DNA of 64,000 bases from Opitutia bacterium (GCA_947475065.1 CANJLB010000012.1:1-64000), one strand, 5' to 3'; numbered from the stretch's first letter, positions 32,258-41,734 are shown. Program-made: numbers and translations. The notes: generated by a model from the sequence alone, not told the origin.

Positions 32258-32647
32258 TTACTTGAGTTCGACCTTCGCGCCGGCGGCCTCGAGCTTCTTC
32301 TTGATCTCCTCGGCCTCGGCCTTCGGAGCGTTCTCCTTGACGTTCTTGGGCGCGCCTTCGACAAGATCCTTGGCCTCCTTGAGACCGAGACCCGTGATGG
32401 CCCGAACTTCCTTGATGACGCCGATCTTGTTCGCACCGGCCTCCTTGAGGACGACCGTGAACTCAGTCTGCGCCTCGGCGGCGGGTGCGGCAGCCCCGCC
32501 CGCAGCCCCGCCCGCAGGAGCGGCGGCGACGGCAGCGGCGGCGGAAACGCCCCATTTGCCTTCGAGAGTTTTGACCAGCTCGGAGAGCTGGAGAACGGTC
32601 TTGCCGTTCAGCCATTCGATGCCTTGTTCGTCTGTGATGTTGCTCAT
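32258..32647 (-). CDS. rplL: 50S ribosomal protein L7/L12
   Basis: A 129-aa stalk protein that recruits translation factors. It has the N-terminal dimerisation helix ([22 protein letters not shown]), an Ala/Gly-rich hinge (about 37-57, including repeated [10 protein letters not shown]) and the conserved C-terminal domain ending [17 protein letters not shown] good Shine-Dalgarno (AAGGAG) lies 8 bases before the ATG. The gap to rplJ is 142 bases and contains a small hairpin with a GAAA loop. Confidence 0.98.
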   Translation of the reverse strand: MSNITDEQGIEWLNGKTVLQLSELVKTLEGKWGVSAAAAVAAAPAGGAAGGAAAPAAEAQTEFTVVLKEAGANKIGVIKEVRAITGLGLKEAKDLVEGAPKNVKENAPKAEAEEIKKKLEAAGAKVELK

Positions 32648-32740
32648 GATGTTTGCTCCTTGGGCGAACTAGCGGCTTCGGGAAGTGAAGCGCGTTTAAG
32701 AGACGTATCCCCTAGCCTGCCCTGCTTGGATTGCTTGTCT

Positions 32741-32757
32741 TCCGGCTTTCGCCGGGA
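32741..32757. repeat. Small GC hairpin in rplJ-rplL spacer
   Basis: TCCGGC-TTTC-GCCGGGA forms a 6-bp stem with a GAAA tetraloop on the reverse (coding) strand, 94 bases before rplL. No T run follows, so it is more likely an RNA-processing or stability structure, or a dispersed repeat, than a terminator. Confidence 0.5.
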
Positions 32758-32789
32758 AAATTGGGTTGCGGTTGATGAAGGGAAAACGC

Positions 32790-33296
32790 TCAAGCGGCCG
32801 GCGCCGGGGCGGCGGCGGGCGCGTCCTTCTTGACCTTGGCGTCGAGCACGCGGACGAACGCCGCGGCGTTGCTCGTGAGCAGGCCGAGGAATTGCGAACG
32901 CAGCGCCTCAAACGAGGGCAGGTCGGCGATCCTGGCGAGGTCGGCGGCGCTAACGATCTTCCGGTCGAGCACGCCGACCTTCACCTCCAGCTTCTGCTTT
33001 TCCTTGAAGAACGCCTTGAGCACCTTGGCGACGCCGGCGGAGTTCTTTCCGCCCACCACGACGGCCGTGGGGCCGGTCAGCGCCGACTCAAATTCGGGCA
33101 GGCCGAGCGCCTTCGCGGCAACGCGCAGCGAGCTGTTCTTGACGACGTGGAACTCGGCTTTCTCGACGGCGAGCTTCGCCCGGAGGTCGGCGACATCGGC
33201 CACCGTGACCTTGGTAAAGTTAGCGAGGATGACGTAGTCGCTCTTTTTGAGATGCGTCTCGACCTCGGAAATCAGGTATTTTTTTTCGGCTCTCAT
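32790..33296 (-). CDS. rplJ: 50S ribosomal protein L10
   Basis: A 168-aa base of the L12 stalk. The N-terminal rRNA-binding part (KKYLISEVETHLKKSDYVILANFTKVTVADVADLRAKL) and the C-terminal helix that carries L12 dimers are present, followed by an Ala/Pro tail (KKDAPAAAPAPAA). GGAG precedes the ATG. Only 14 bases separate it from rplA, so there is no room for the long autoregulatory rplJ leader known in E. coli. Confidence 0.97.
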   Translation of the reverse strand: MRAEKKYLISEVETHLKKSDYVILANFTKVTVADVADLRAKLAVEKAEFHVVKNSSLRVAAKALGLPEFESALTGPTAVVVGGKNSAGVAKVLKAFFKEKQKLEVKVGVLDRKIVSAADLARIADLPSFEALRSQFLGLLTSNAAAFVRVLDAKVKKDAPAAAPAPAA

Positions 33297-33310
33297 GGGT
33301 GGGTCTCCGG

Positions 33311-34003
33311 TTAGTATTTGCTAAACTCGGCCGAGGCGACGCGGACGCCGGGGCTCATCGAAGACGAGAGCGTAACGCTCCGGATATACTGGCCGCTGAA
33401 GGAAGCCGGCTTGGCCTTGCCCACCGCCTCAAGGACGGCGGCGGCGTTTTCCAAAATCTGCGCGGGGGTGAACGAACGCTTGCCCACGCCGACGCCAAGG
33501 TTGGCGGTCTTGTCCATCTTGAACTCCACCCGGCCGGCCTTGACGGCCTTGATGCCGGCGGCGATGTCGTCGGTCACAGTGCCGGACTTGGGGTTCGGCA
33601 TCAGGCCTTTCGGACCGAGCACACGGGCGAGTGTGCGGACGGTTTTCATCGCCTCGTTCGTCGCGATGGCGACGTCGAAATCGAGCCAGCCCTCATTGAT
33701 CTTCTGCATCATGTCCTGCAGACCGGCGTGGTCGGCGCCGGCGGCGAGTGCCTTGGCCGTGTCATCGGTGAAGACGAGCACGCGGACCTTCTTGCCCGAG
33801 CCGTTGGGCAACGGGGTGGTGCCGCGGACGTTCTGATCGCCGGAAGCGGCGTCCACGCCGAGGCGGAAGGAAAGCTCGACGGTTTCGTCGAACTTCGCCT
33901 TGGGGAATTTGGTCAGAATCTCCACCGCGTCCTTGAGCGGGTATTCTTTGGTCAGGTCGGTGACCTTGACGGCGTTTTGGTAGCGTTTGCTGTGTTTGTC
34001 CAT
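33311..34003 (-). CDS. rplA: 50S ribosomal protein L1
   Basis: A 230-aa L1 stalk protein that binds 23S rRNA and helps eject deacylated tRNA. Family signatures are ELSFRLGVDAASGDQNVRGTTPLPNGSGKKVRVLVFTDD, IATNEAMKTVRTLARVLGPKGLMPNPKSGTV (interpreted by position ~115-146) and VGKRSFTPAQILENA. A strong Shine-Dalgarno (AAGGAG) lies 6 bases before the ATG. It is in tandem with rplK 68 bases upstream. Confidence 0.98.
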   Translation of the reverse strand: MDKHSKRYQNAVKVTDLTKEYPLKDAVEILTKFPKAKFDETVELSFRLGVDAASGDQNVRGTTPLPNGSGKKVRVLVFTDDTAKALAAGADHAGLQDMMQKINEGWLDFDVAIATNEAMKTVRTLARVLGPKGLMPNPKSGTVTDDIAAGIKAVKAGRVEFKMDKTANLGVGVGKRSFTPAQILENAAAVLEAVGKAKPASFSGQYIRSVTLSSSMSPGVRVASAEFSKY

Positions 34004-34071
34004 GTGGGCTCCTTGCGGTGCGAACGCGCCGGATGGCGCTCCCGCGATGAGTTTGGGTTGATGAAAATGGT

Positions 34072-34497
34072 TTAGCCGACGACCTCGATGCCCATGTTAC
34101 GGGCCGTGCCGGCGATGATCTTGATGCCGGCTTCCTCGTCCTTGGCGTTGAGATCGGCCTTCTTGAGCTTGTAAATTTCGGCGAGCTGCTTCCGGGTGAC
34201 CTTGCCGACCTTGTCCTGATTCGGCTTGGCCGATCCGCTGGCGATGTTCGCGGCCTTTTTCAGCAGCACGGACGCAGGCGGCGACTTGAGGATGAATGTG
34301 AAGCTCTTGTCGCTAAAAACCGTGATGACGACCGGCAAGATCATGCCGTTCTGATCCTTGGTGCGGGCGTTAAAGTCTTTGCAAAACGCCATGATGTTGA
34401 CGCCTTGCGCGCCGAGGGCGGGGCCGACGGGCGGCGCGGGATTCGCGGCGCCGGCGGGGAGCTGGAGGCGGATATAACCTTGGATTTTCTTGGCCAT
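34072..34497 (-). CDS. rplK: 50S ribosomal protein L11
   Basis: A 141-aa protein of the GTPase-associated centre. It has the N-terminal segment [41 protein letters not shown] (positions ~3-43; usual family form has KLQI in place of RLQL) and the C-terminal rRNA-binding domain ending [13 protein letters not shown]. Spacing to nusG is 29 bases. Confidence 0.98.
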   Translation of the reverse strand: MAKKIQGYIRLQLPAGAANPAPPVGPALGAQGVNIMAFCKDFNARTKDQNGMILPVVITVFSDKSFTFILKSPPASVLLKKAANIASGSAKPNQDKVGKVTRKQLAEIYKLKKADLNAKDEEAGIKIIAGTARNMGIEVVG

Positions 34498-34526
34498 AGT
34501 GTGAAATTTTCAGCGGAGGGTTGCGC

Positions 34527-35123
34527 TCACTCGGTGGAACGCTGCACCTGCCAGTATTCGAGTTCAACCGGGGTGAAACGGCCGAAAATGGAGACCGAAA
34601 CCTTGAGCTTGCCGCGCTCGGGATCAATTTCGTCAATGCGACCGGCAAGATTGGCAAACGCCCCGTCCGTGATCTTGACGTTTTCGCCGACGCTGAAGGC
34701 GACCTTGGGCACTTCTTTGCCGGCAGCGGCCTCGATCCGTGAGCGGATTTCGTCAATCTCGGACGGGCGTAGCGCCGCCGGATTGTCACCACCAACGAAA
34801 CCGATGACCCCGGTGGTCTCCTTGACGAAATACCACGGCCGGTTGATAAGCTTGCCCTCCTCGTCGTAGAGGCGCATCTGGATGAAAACATAGCCAGGGT
34901 AAAGCTTGCGGACCTTGGTGGTCTTTTTGCCCCCCTTGATCTCCGAGACAACTTCGGTCGGAAGGAGAATCTCAAAAATATGGTCGTCGAGCTCCTCGGG
35001 CTTTTTGAATTTCTCGATGTAGTTCCGCACTTTGTTCTCCTGCCCGGAGAGAGTGTGCAGCGCAAACCACTGCGCGCCGGGCGGAGCGGAGACAGGGGTG
35101 GCGGAAGTGGAGGAGGCGGTCAT
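34527..35123 (-). CDS. nusG: Transcription antitermination factor NusG
   Basis: A 198-aa Spt5-family elongation factor that binds the clamp of RNA polymerase and couples it to NusE or Rho. The NGN domain (QWFALHTLSGQENKVRNYIEKF; GYVFIQMRLYDEEGKLINRPWYFVKETTGVIGFVG) is followed by a KOW domain (GENVKITDGAFANLAGRIDEIDPERGKLKVSVSIFGRFTPVELEYWQVQ). A ~16-residue Thr/Ser/Ala/Pro-rich N-terminal extension precedes the NGN domain. It lies 13 bases after secE. Confidence 0.97.
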   Translation of the reverse strand: MTASSTSATPVSAPPGAQWFALHTLSGQENKVRNYIEKFKKPEELDDHIFEILLPTEVVSEIKGGKKTTKVRKLYPGYVFIQMRLYDEEGKLINRPWYFVKETTGVIGFVGGDNPAALRPSEIDEIRSRIEAAAGKEVPKVAFSVGENVKITDGAFANLAGRIDEIDPERGKLKVSVSIFGRFTPVELEYWQVQRSTE

Positions 35124-35136
35124 GGCGCAGGACGGG

Positions 35137-35340
35137 TCAGCTCACCAACGAGGTAAAAAGATTGACGACATGAAACAGGGAAAAATCGACGATGCTCGTG
35201 AAGAGGCCGAGAATCAGGGCGGCCACGATCACCACGATGGTCGAGTCGCGCAGCTCGGTCTTGGAAGGCCACGCGGCCTTCTTCAGCTCGTCCCAGATTT
35301 CAAGGGCGAAGATGCGAACTCGGCTAAAAAGATTTTTCAT
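35137..35340 (-). CDS. secE: Protein translocase subunit SecE
   Basis: A 67-aa single-span SecE, essential partner of SecY in the translocon. The amphipathic helix (FALEIWDELKKAAWPSKTELRDSTIVVIV) with its conserved WPS precedes the transmembrane helix VIVAALILGLFTSIVDFSLF. The ATG at 35340 is chosen; a nearby ATG at 35349 overlaps the encoded CCA end of tRNA-Trp and is less likely. Confidence 0.93.
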   Translation of the reverse strand: MKNLFSRVRIFALEIWDELKKAAWPSKTELRDSTIVVIVAALILGLFTSIVDFSLFHVVNLFTSLVS

Positions 35341-35348
35341 GGGAAACA

Positions 35349-35424
35349 TGGCAGGCGCGGAGGGAATCGAACCCCCAACCAACGGTTTTGGAGACCGCTA
35401 CTCTACCAGTTGAGCTACGCGCCT
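35349..35424 (-). tRNA. tRNA-Trp (anticodon CCA)
   Basis: A 76-nt cloverleaf with encoded CCA. The acceptor is AGGCGCG/CGCGCCT, the anticodon stem is GCGGT/ACCGT-type around the loop CTCCAAA (anticodon CCA), and the T-arm is GGGGGTTCGATTCCC. It lies between tuf and secE, a common bacterial arrangement. Confidence 0.95.
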
Positions 35425-35514
35425 GTGGTTGGGATGTTGGAAGGGTTTTAGACGACGCAGCCGAGGCCCCGGAGCGAGACCTCGGCGACGCGGCAGATGC
35501 AGGTCGTCGCAGGC

Positions 35515-36705
35515 TTACTCGATGATCTCGACGATCCGGCCGGCACCAATGGTGCGGCCGCCTTCGCGGATGGCGAATTTTTGCGTCTTTTCCATGGCGA
35601 TCGGCACTTGCAGCTCAATCTCCACCGCCGTGTTGTCACCGGGCATGATCATCTCGACGCCCTTGGCCAGATTGACCACACCGGTCACATCCGTCGTGCG
35701 GAAGTAGAATTGCGGGCGGTAACCGTTGAAGAACGGCGTGTGACGGCCACCCTCGTCCTTCGAGAGGACATAGATCTCGGCCTTGGCTTTCTTGTGTGGC
35801 GTGACGGATTTCGGCACACAGAGCACCTGACCGCGCTCAATGCCGTCCTTTTCAATGCCGCGCAGGAGAATGCCGACGTTGTCACCCGCCTGCCCGCTGT
35901 CGAGCAGCTTGCGGAACATTTCGATACCGGTCACGACCGAGGTCGTGGTGTCACGCAGGCCGACGATCTCAACGGTGTCATTGACCTTGATGATGCCGCG
36001 CTCAATCCGGCCCGTGGCGACCGTGCCGCGACCCGTGATGGAGAACACATCCTCGACCGACATAAGGAAGGGCTTGTCCATCTCACGCACCGGCTCGGCA
36101 ATCTCCGAGTCAATGGCGTCCATCAGCTCCGCAAAGGCTTTTTCACCTTCGGGCTTGCCCTCCAGTGCCGCCGTGGCGGAACCGCGCACGATTTTTGTGT
36201 TCTTGCCGTCAAACTGGTATTTCGTGAGCAGGTCACGGATTTCTTCCTCGACGAGTTCGAGCAGATCGGGATCGTCAATCAGGTCAACCTTGTTGAGGAA
36301 CACCACGATCTTCGGCACGCCGACCTGACGGGCAAGGAGGACGTGCTCCTTGGTCTGCGGCATCGGGCCGTCAGCGGCGGAAACAACGAGGATCGCACCG
36401 TCCATCTGGGCGGCGCCGGTGATCATGTTCTTGACGAAGTCGGCATGGCCGGGGCAGTCAACGTGCGCATAGTGCCGCTTGGTGGTCTCATACTCCACGT
36501 GCGCGACAGCAATGGTCACCGTCTTGGTGGCATCCCGCACCGTGCCACCCTTGGCGATGTCGGAGTAGGCCTTGAGCTCGGCGAGACCCTTGCGGGACTG
36601 CACGGCGAGGATCGCGGCGGTCGTGGTCGTCTTGCCGTGGTCAATGTGGCCGATGGTGCCGACGTTAACGTGCGGTTTCTTGCGTTCGAATGTGGCTTTA
36701 GCCAT
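35515..36705 (-). CDS. tuf: Elongation factor Tu
   Basis: A 396-aa GTPase that delivers aminoacyl-tRNA to the ribosome. G1 is [10 protein letters not shown]3 is DCPGH, G4 is NKVD and G5 is SAT. The switch I/II and domain 2-3 regions are all present, ending [14 protein letters not shown]. Length and sequence are canonical. It lies between tRNA-Thr and tRNA-Trp and is probably co-transcribed with both. Confidence 0.99.
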   Translation of the reverse strand: MAKATFERKKPHVNVGTIGHIDHGKTTTTAAILAVQSRKGLAELKAYSDIAKGGTVRDATKTVTIAVAHVEYETTKRHYAHVDCPGHADFVKNMITGAAQMDGAILVVSAADGPMPQTKEHVLLARQVGVPKIVVFLNKVDLIDDPDLLELVEEEIRDLLTKYQFDGKNTKIVRGSATAALEGKPEGEKAFAELMDAIDSEIAEPVREMDKPFLMSVEDVFSITGRGTVATGRIERGIIKVNDTVEIVGLRDTTTSVVTGIEMFRKLLDSGQAGDNVGILLRGIEKDGIERGQVLCVPKSVTPHKKAKAEIYVLSKDEGGRHTPFFNGYRPQFYFRTTDVTGVVNLAKGVEMIMPGDNTAVEIELQVPIAMEKTQKFAIREGGRTIGAGRIVEIIE

Positions 36706-36769
36706 GGAAGTATGGGACGGGTTGGATGTTTAGGAGTTGGGAAAAGTGTTGTGCTGTCGTTGTTTGACC

Positions 36770-36845
36770 TGGAGCCCAGAACCGGATTCGAACCGGCGAC
36801 CTCGTCCTTACCAAGGACGTGCTCTGCCAACTGAGCTATCTGGGC
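36770..36845 (-). tRNA. tRNA-Thr (anticodon GGT)
   Basis: A 76-nt cloverleaf with encoded CCA. The acceptor pairs GCCCAGA with TCTGGGC, the anticodon stem is CGTCC/GGACG around the loop TTGGTAA (anticodon GGT), and the T-arm is CCGGTTCGAATCCGG. First element of the tuf-rpoC cluster; its promoter should lie in 36846-36960. Confidence 0.95.
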
Positions 36846-37053
36846 AGACCTAGACAGGGTCAAACAACAAGGGAAAAGAGGGTGAACCGTGCAGCGCGGG
36901 GTCTGGCCCGTCAACTGCAAATTTGCTGATTTTGAAAAAACTTTTATCAGGAATCACCCTTGGCCGTTTTGGCGTCTGGCCTAGCAGACTTAAAATGTCT
37001 TGGTTTTTCTCCCTTTTTGGCATCTGGCAGCCAACCGGCATCCGCGCCCGTGC

Positions 37054-37791
37054 TCACGGAGCAATGCGAAAAATGTAGCTGCCAGGCTTCAGCCTCTCCC
37101 CCACCTGCTCTCCACGCACGAGCCGGTTGCTGAAATATCTGTCCATCTTGTCCGAGCCTGAACTGTGCATGACCATCAGCCCCCCGACCAGCCCGACAGA
37201 TGAAACCGTCCCATACATCTCCATCGGTTTCCATTCATCCTCGCCCGTCGGCACACCCCCCGTATCCGGCAGATCTTTGCTCCAAACCACCTGTCCGCCA
37301 TTCTCCGCGACCACCTCCACCGTGCCCGCTCGCTTTGCCAGCGGCACAATTTTCGGGTCAGTCCGGCCCAATGCCAGCGGTGCGGTGGCGGGCGGATCAG
37401 TCAAGCTGCGTGCTTGGAACGGGTCGCTGGGCCCAGGATCCAGCCCGGGAAACTGCAGCCTGGCCAGTTTTCCGGCTGTTTGCGTTAGTTGGGGGGGGAA
37501 TTCTGCACCCAAGGCCGCCTCATCGGTCCGGGACGAATCTGCGGCTGTTTTCCGTCCGCCGCCGGCAGTTTGATAAAGCGGCGCCTTGCCATGCACCGCC
37601 CAATATTCGCGCCACCGCGCCTTCAACTGTGGGTCTGAAGTGGGCATAATCAGTGCAAAGTTCGGCGCTCGTCCTGCCGTGCCGGTCGGCGGAGGCGGTA
37701 CCGGCAGCCGCAGGGCCGACACCGCCGCGCCCAGCGCCAGCATCGTTGCGAGGCCGGCGGGCAGCCATGGAAATGGCCTTTCCGCTATCAT
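37054..37791 (-). CDS. Membrane-anchored protein of the ExbBD locus (energy-transducer-like)
   Basis: A 245-aa protein with one N-terminal transmembrane helix (about 8-28, LPAGLATMLALGAAVSALRL) followed by a Pro-rich segment (PVPPPPTG) and a periplasmic domain. The anchor + Pro-rich + C-terminal domain layout, and its place as third gene after exbB and exbD, suggest a TonB-like partner. However, I do not recognise a canonical TonB C-terminal domain. The ATG at 37791 overlaps the exbD stop (ATGA). The domain ends LKPGSYIFRIAP. Function inferred from context only. Confidence 0.6.
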   Translation of the reverse strand: MIAERPFPWLPAGLATMLALGAAVSALRLPVPPPPTGTAGRAPNFALIMPTSDPQLKARWREYWAVHGKAPLYQTAGGGRKTAADSSRTDEAALGAEFPPQLTQTAGKLARLQFPGLDPGPSDPFQARSLTDPPATAPLALGRTDPKIVPLAKRAGTVEVVAENGGQVVWSKDLPDTGGVPTGEDEWKPMEMYGTVSSVGLVGGLMVMHSSGSDKMDRYFSNRLVRGEQVGERLKPGSYIFRIAP

Positions 37792-38258
37792 GGGGCTGTT
37801 TCGTTCCTCGGCCCTACAGACTGCGTGGCCCATTGTAACTCCGCAAAACCCGCCTCCGTCGCCATCTCGGCAATCCTCACCTGATCTCCGGAAGGCAGGC
37901 TGAGGTCAGCCTCGACGAGCAGACGGAGATTTTTCCGGCCCTTGGCCTGCTTTCTCAGCCAGCCAGGCAGGTCCTCCATTCGCAGCACTCCCGTGTCCAC
38001 CATGATACTCTGCGCACTCCTCACCGTGATAACCACGTCGGTCGTCTGCGCCCCGGCAACTGCCCCGGCCAGCCAGGGCAGTTGCACCGCCGCCCGCGCT
38101 CCCGTCAATGGTACCGTCAGCCCCGGAGCCAGCACAAAGCGTGACGAGAACAGGCTGAAGAAAAACACCGTCAACAGCACGTTGACGTAGAACAGTGCAT
38201 CATGCGCTGGCGGCAGCGGGCGCAGGCGGGCGGCGAGGCCGAGTGGCCGGGTGATCAC
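37788..38258 (-). CDS. ExbD/TolR-like protein lacking the usual membrane Asp
   Basis: A 156-aa protein with one N-terminal transmembrane helix (about 22-42) and a periplasmic domain, as in ExbD/TolR, the plug of the proton-driven ExbBD motor. In ExbD the helix carries an essential Asp in FIDVMLVL; here the aligned segment reads YVNVLLTVF, with Asn. SRFVLAPGLTVPL after the helix is typical of the family. It overlaps exbB by 4 bases upstream and the next gene by 4 bases downstream. Either the motor works without this Asp or the family has a different role. Confidence 0.75.
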   Translation of the reverse strand: MITRPLGLAARLRPLPPAHDALFYVNVLLTVFFFSLFSSRFVLAPGLTVPLTGARAAVQLPWLAGAVAGAQTTDVVITVRSAQSIMVDTGVLRMEDLPGWLRKQAKGRKNLRLLVEADLSLPSGDQVRIAEMATEAGFAELQWATQSVGPRNETAP

Positions 38259-38944
38259 GGCCCGCCTCCTTTTTCATTTTCCTCCGGCAACGTCCGGTAG
38301 TCCGTCAGCAGATGCCGCATGATCTCGTTGGCCGACCACTCGATGTCGTCCACCACCGCCCGCACCCGTCCGGCCAGAACATGCTGCGCCACCCGCGCAA
38401 AAATCGCCAGCAGCAGGCTGCCCGCCGTGCTCAGCAACGCCTGCCACATCCCTTGCGCCAGCGCCGTGGCCGTCTGATACTCCACGCCGCCCGATGAAAA
38501 TGCACGGAACGTCGCCAGCATGCCCAGCACCGTGCCCAGCAGCCCCAGCAGCGGCGCAACCTGCGCGATAGTCGCGACCGCGCCCAGCCGCCGCTCCAGC
38601 ACGGGCAACGCGAGGATCGCCGCCTCCTGCACCGCATGACGCATGCGCGCCTCGTCGTCGTGGGCATGGACGAGCGCGACCTTCACCACCGCCGCGACTG
38701 GACCGGGTGTCTCATCGCACACCGCCTGCGCCTCGGCGAGCCGTCGCTTGGCCAGAATGTTTTTGATGCCCTCCACAAATCCGTGCACACGGATATGCGC
38801 GGTCCGCAGGTAAAAAATCCGCTCCGCCAGCAACACGGCCAGCCCGGCAGTCAGCAGCAGCAGCACCCACATCATCGGGCCGCCGCTCGCGAGCACACCG
38901 GCCTCCGACGGTGCGGTTTCAGGATTGAGGGCTGCGAAAATCAT
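38255..38944 (-). CDS. ExbB/TolQ/MotA-family proton channel protein
   Basis: A 229-aa membrane protein with a first helix at about 24-41 (MWVLLLLTAGLAVLLAERI). A cytoplasmic helical loop follows, then the conserved pair of helices with APLLGLLGTVLGMLATFRAFSSGG and ALAQGMWQALLSTAGSLLLAI, the ExbB/TolQ signature. The ATG at 38944 is preferred; a TTG at 38980 would extend it by 12 residues. It is part of an overlapping TPR-exbB-exbD-transducer operon. Confidence 0.9.
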   Translation of the reverse strand: MIFAALNPETAPSEAGVLASGGPMMWVLLLLTAGLAVLLAERIFYLRTAHIRVHGFVEGIKNILAKRRLAEAQAVCDETPGPVAAVVKVALVHAHDDEARMRHAVQEAAILALPVLERRLGAVATIAQVAPLLGLLGTVLGMLATFRAFSSGGVEYQTATALAQGMWQALLSTAGSLLLAIFARVAQHVLAGRVRAVVDDIEWSANEIMRHLLTDYRTLPEENEKGGGP

Positions 38945-38992
38945 ACGGAGGTTGAAAAGGTTGTTTGGGCCGGAGGGCAAACGCCGATCGCG

Positions 38993-41734
38993 CTATTTTC
39001 CTGGCGACGGCAGGCCGCCCAGCTCGCCCCGCCGCCGGCGCGCTTCCTCGGCCGAGGGCAGATCGTACCGCTCTATCATGTCAAACGTGTCCAGCGCATT
39101 CTCCAGCCGGCCTTCCTCGACGAACAGTTCACCGAGCAGCATGAGCGCACGGTTCAGCGATATGCGGCTCATCCCGCCGAGTTCGGGCGCCACGGCGGGC
39201 GCGTCCGGCAGAAATGTTGCTTTAAGCCTCAGCCACGTCCCAGCCGCGCCGTCATTGTCCCCCAGCGCGCGCAACAGCTCCCCGAGCTTTAAAAACGCCT
39301 CGGTCCGCACCTCGGCGGAGGCGTCCGCCTGGTCGCACAACCGCCGGTAGATGCTTTCCGCTTGTTGCAGCTGGCCGGCTCCCGCCTGGCCTTGCTGTCC
39401 CTGCGCGCGGTACACGTCCGCCAAGGCCAGCTGGATCTCGTTCATCTGGGGGTACCCGACAAATTGCTGCGTGAGCGACAGGTAGATGTCCTGCGCCTTC
39501 GAATACTCGCCAAGTTCGGTTTGCAGCTCGGCCTGCTTGCGCCGCACAATGAACTCGAGCGCACGGTCCGCATATTGCTTGTTGCCGAGCAATTGGTCAA
39601 ACATCTCCAACGCCTTTTCGTAATTCACTTTCTGACCGCGGCTCACCTCGAGGACCGCCTTCTTGAACAGCGCGCGCGGCGCGTTGACATTGTCGTCGGG
39701 AAAATTAATCACCGCTTTCTGCAACAGATCCTGCGCCCCCACAATGTCCTTTCGCTCTTTGCTAACGAAATAATCGGCCCCCACGAAGTAGGCCTGCAAC
39801 GCTGCCTCCGCCTTGGGGTGCTCATCCCACAGCTTTTTCAGCAGCGCCAGCGCCTGCTCATCGCGCGCTGCCTCCGCTTTCTCGTCGTCAGGAGGTACCG
39901 CCTGCGCAAAGGTCGCAAGGGCTTGCAGCAGCAACGCGTGCGCCGCCAGATGGTCGCGCTGTTTCGTTTCGAGGCCGGCCATGTCAATCACGGCGATATA
40001 TAAAGCCTGTGCCAGCACCAGCGCCTGAGCCGCCTCGCCGGCGTCCAGCGTCAGCCGCGCCTGCAGCCAGCCCATCTGCGCCCGCAGCTCCGCCGGAAAT
40101 CCCCCTGGCGTCCCGCCCTCGGCCAGCAGACGCGCCACGCGGGATAGCGCCTTGCGGAGATTTTCCTGATGGGCCGGCCCGGTGTCACCGGCCGTTTTCA
40201 GCGCCCTGGCCAGATTCCATTCGGCCTGCCAGCGGCTGGCCGGATCGAGCGGCGCATCGCCCGCAAAGCTGTCAAGCAGGCTGCCCGCATCGTCGCGCAG
40301 CCCGGCCCGCGTCAGCGCCAGTGACTGTTGGAAAATCAGCGCACCCGGCATAATCCCGGCCGGACGCTCATGGCGCGCAGTGGCATAGGCGTCGGCGGCG
40401 TCCTTGTACAGTTTGGGGTCGTCCTCCGCCTCGCCCGCGCGGAAACGTGCCTCCGCCACCAGCACGCTCAGATCCGCCCGCAAGCCGGCTTCCGCGGCGG
40501 GCAGCCCGTCCCGGGCCTTCTCCGCGTAATTGGCCGCCTGCCGGTAGCTTTTCTTCTCCCATGACACCGCAAGCAGCACGCCCAGCGCCGTCACCGTCAG
40601 TGGCGAGTGCGAGTCGGAAACTTTCGTCAGCAGCTCATTCGCATCGTCCTCGGCGCGCTTCCAGCCCCTCTCCTTGAGCGCCAGTTGCGCGCTCGCCAGC
40701 AGCAGCTCCGCCAAAATCGGGTGGGGGGCCGTCTTCCGGCTGATGAGCGCGTCGAGCACCGCGCGGAATTCACCCCGTTCCGGCTCGTCCTGCGACGCGT
40801 CGGCGAGCAGTTGCAACGCCGCGCGCTGGTGTCCGGCGTTTTCACCTTCATCAAGCAGGCGTTTCAACGCGTCACGGCCAGCACCGGGCTTTGCGCCCGC
40901 ACCCACCCCGAGCAACAGCCACAAATTGTCCCGCTCCGCGCGCTGCGCCGCCGGCAACCCGCGCAACTCCGCCTGCAAATACTGCACCGCCTCGGCGGTA
41001 TGCCGCAGCGCAAACAGCTCGGTCGCATACAGGCGCACGAAGACATAGCTAGTATTTTTCCCGGGATAAAGCCTGGCCGCCGCCAGCAGCCCAGCCGCCT
41101 TTGCTTCGCTCGCATCCCCCGTCCCCAGCCGCGCCTGCTCGCGCGCCACGGTGATGCGCGCCCGTTGCGCTTCCGACCCCGCCAGCTTCTCCGCCTGATC
41201 GTAGGCCAAGAGCGCGCGCCTCTGATGCTCGGGGTCCTTCTCGGCGTCGGCCACCATGCCTTGCAAAAAATAAAACCACGCCCCTTCGCTGGCCGGGAGC
41301 GCCGCCAGCGACGTCGCCTTCAGTTCCATGCGCGCCGTGTCCAGCTGCCCTTGCCGCGCCGCAATCAGGCCCGCGCGCAGGTGATATGATGCCGTCTGCG
41401 TGCCCCTGTAATTACCCAGCACCCGCTCGGCCGCCACCGTGTCGCCCTGATTCAGCCGCGCCGAAACCAGCAGCAGCACGAGCGCGTTGTGGTCGGTTCC
41501 CGGCGTCTCCGGCTCAGCGAGCAGTTTTGCGAAAACTCTCGCCGCATCGGTCGCATAGCCCAGCTCCAGCATCCGTTGGGCATTAGCCAGCTCCGCCAGA
41601 CGCTCGCCCGGGGCGGAGGCCGCCGGTGCCACCGTCAGCGGTGCTGGCGCGCCCAGCGCCTCGGCGGCACGCACCGCCGTCGCCAGCGTCAGCGCGGCCA
41701 GCGGAAGAAAAAATCTCGGACGGAACAAAAACAT
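38993..41734 (-). CDS. Large secreted TPR-repeat protein
   Basis: A 913-aa protein with a signal peptide (FFLPLAALTLATAVRAAEA, cleavage near 24). Tetratricopeptide-like helical repeats fill the rest, for example ANAQRMLELGYATDAARVFAKLL, YEKALEMFDQLLG, LEFIVRRKQAELQTELGEYSKAQDIYLSLTQQF and LADVYRAQGQQ. Such proteins precede exbB/exbD in Planctomycetes and Verrucomicrobia and may form a periplasmic scaffold for the motor; that role is inference. It is divergent from lemA, with 182 bases between the starts. Confidence 0.82.
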   Translation of the reverse strand: MFLFRPRFFLPLAALTLATAVRAAEALGAPAPLTVAPAASAPGERLAELANAQRMLELGYATDAARVFAKLLAEPETPGTDHNALVLLLVSARLNQGDTVAAERVLGNYRGTQTASYHLRAGLIAARQGQLDTARMELKATSLAALPASEGAWFYFLQGMVADAEKDPEHQRRALLAYDQAEKLAGSEAQRARITVAREQARLGTGDASEAKAAGLLAAARLYPGKNTSYVFVRLYATELFALRHTAEAVQYLQAELRGLPAAQRAERDNLWLLLGVGAGAKPGAGRDALKRLLDEGENAGHQRAALQLLADASQDEPERGEFRAVLDALISRKTAPHPILAELLLASAQLALKERGWKRAEDDANELLTKVSDSHSPLTVTALGVLLAVSWEKKSYRQAANYAEKARDGLPAAEAGLRADLSVLVAEARFRAGEAEDDPKLYKDAADAYATARHERPAGIMPGALIFQQSLALTRAGLRDDAGSLLDSFAGDAPLDPASRWQAEWNLARALKTAGDTGPAHQENLRKALSRVARLLAEGGTPGGFPAELRAQMGWLQARLTLDAGEAAQALVLAQALYIAVIDMAGLETKQRDHLAAHALLLQALATFAQAVPPDDEKAEAARDEQALALLKKLWDEHPKAEAALQAYFVGADYFVSKERKDIVGAQDLLQKAVINFPDDNVNAPRALFKKAVLEVSRGQKVNYEKALEMFDQLLGNKQYADRALEFIVRRKQAELQTELGEYSKAQDIYLSLTQQFVGYPQMNEIQLALADVYRAQGQQGQAGAGQLQQAESIYRRLCDQADASAEVRTEAFLKLGELLRALGDNDGAAGTWLRLKATFLPDAPAVAPELGGMSRISLNRALMLLGELFVEEGRLENALDTFDMIERYDLPSAEEARRRRGELGGLPSPGK

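Noticed and set aside
33297-33310. L10 autoregulatory leader before rplJ
   Set aside because: Only 14 bases separate rplA and rplJ, too short for that structure.
35497-36834. Rightward 445-codon frame opposite tuf
   Set aside because: Antisense of EF-Tu, running through a tRNA gene.
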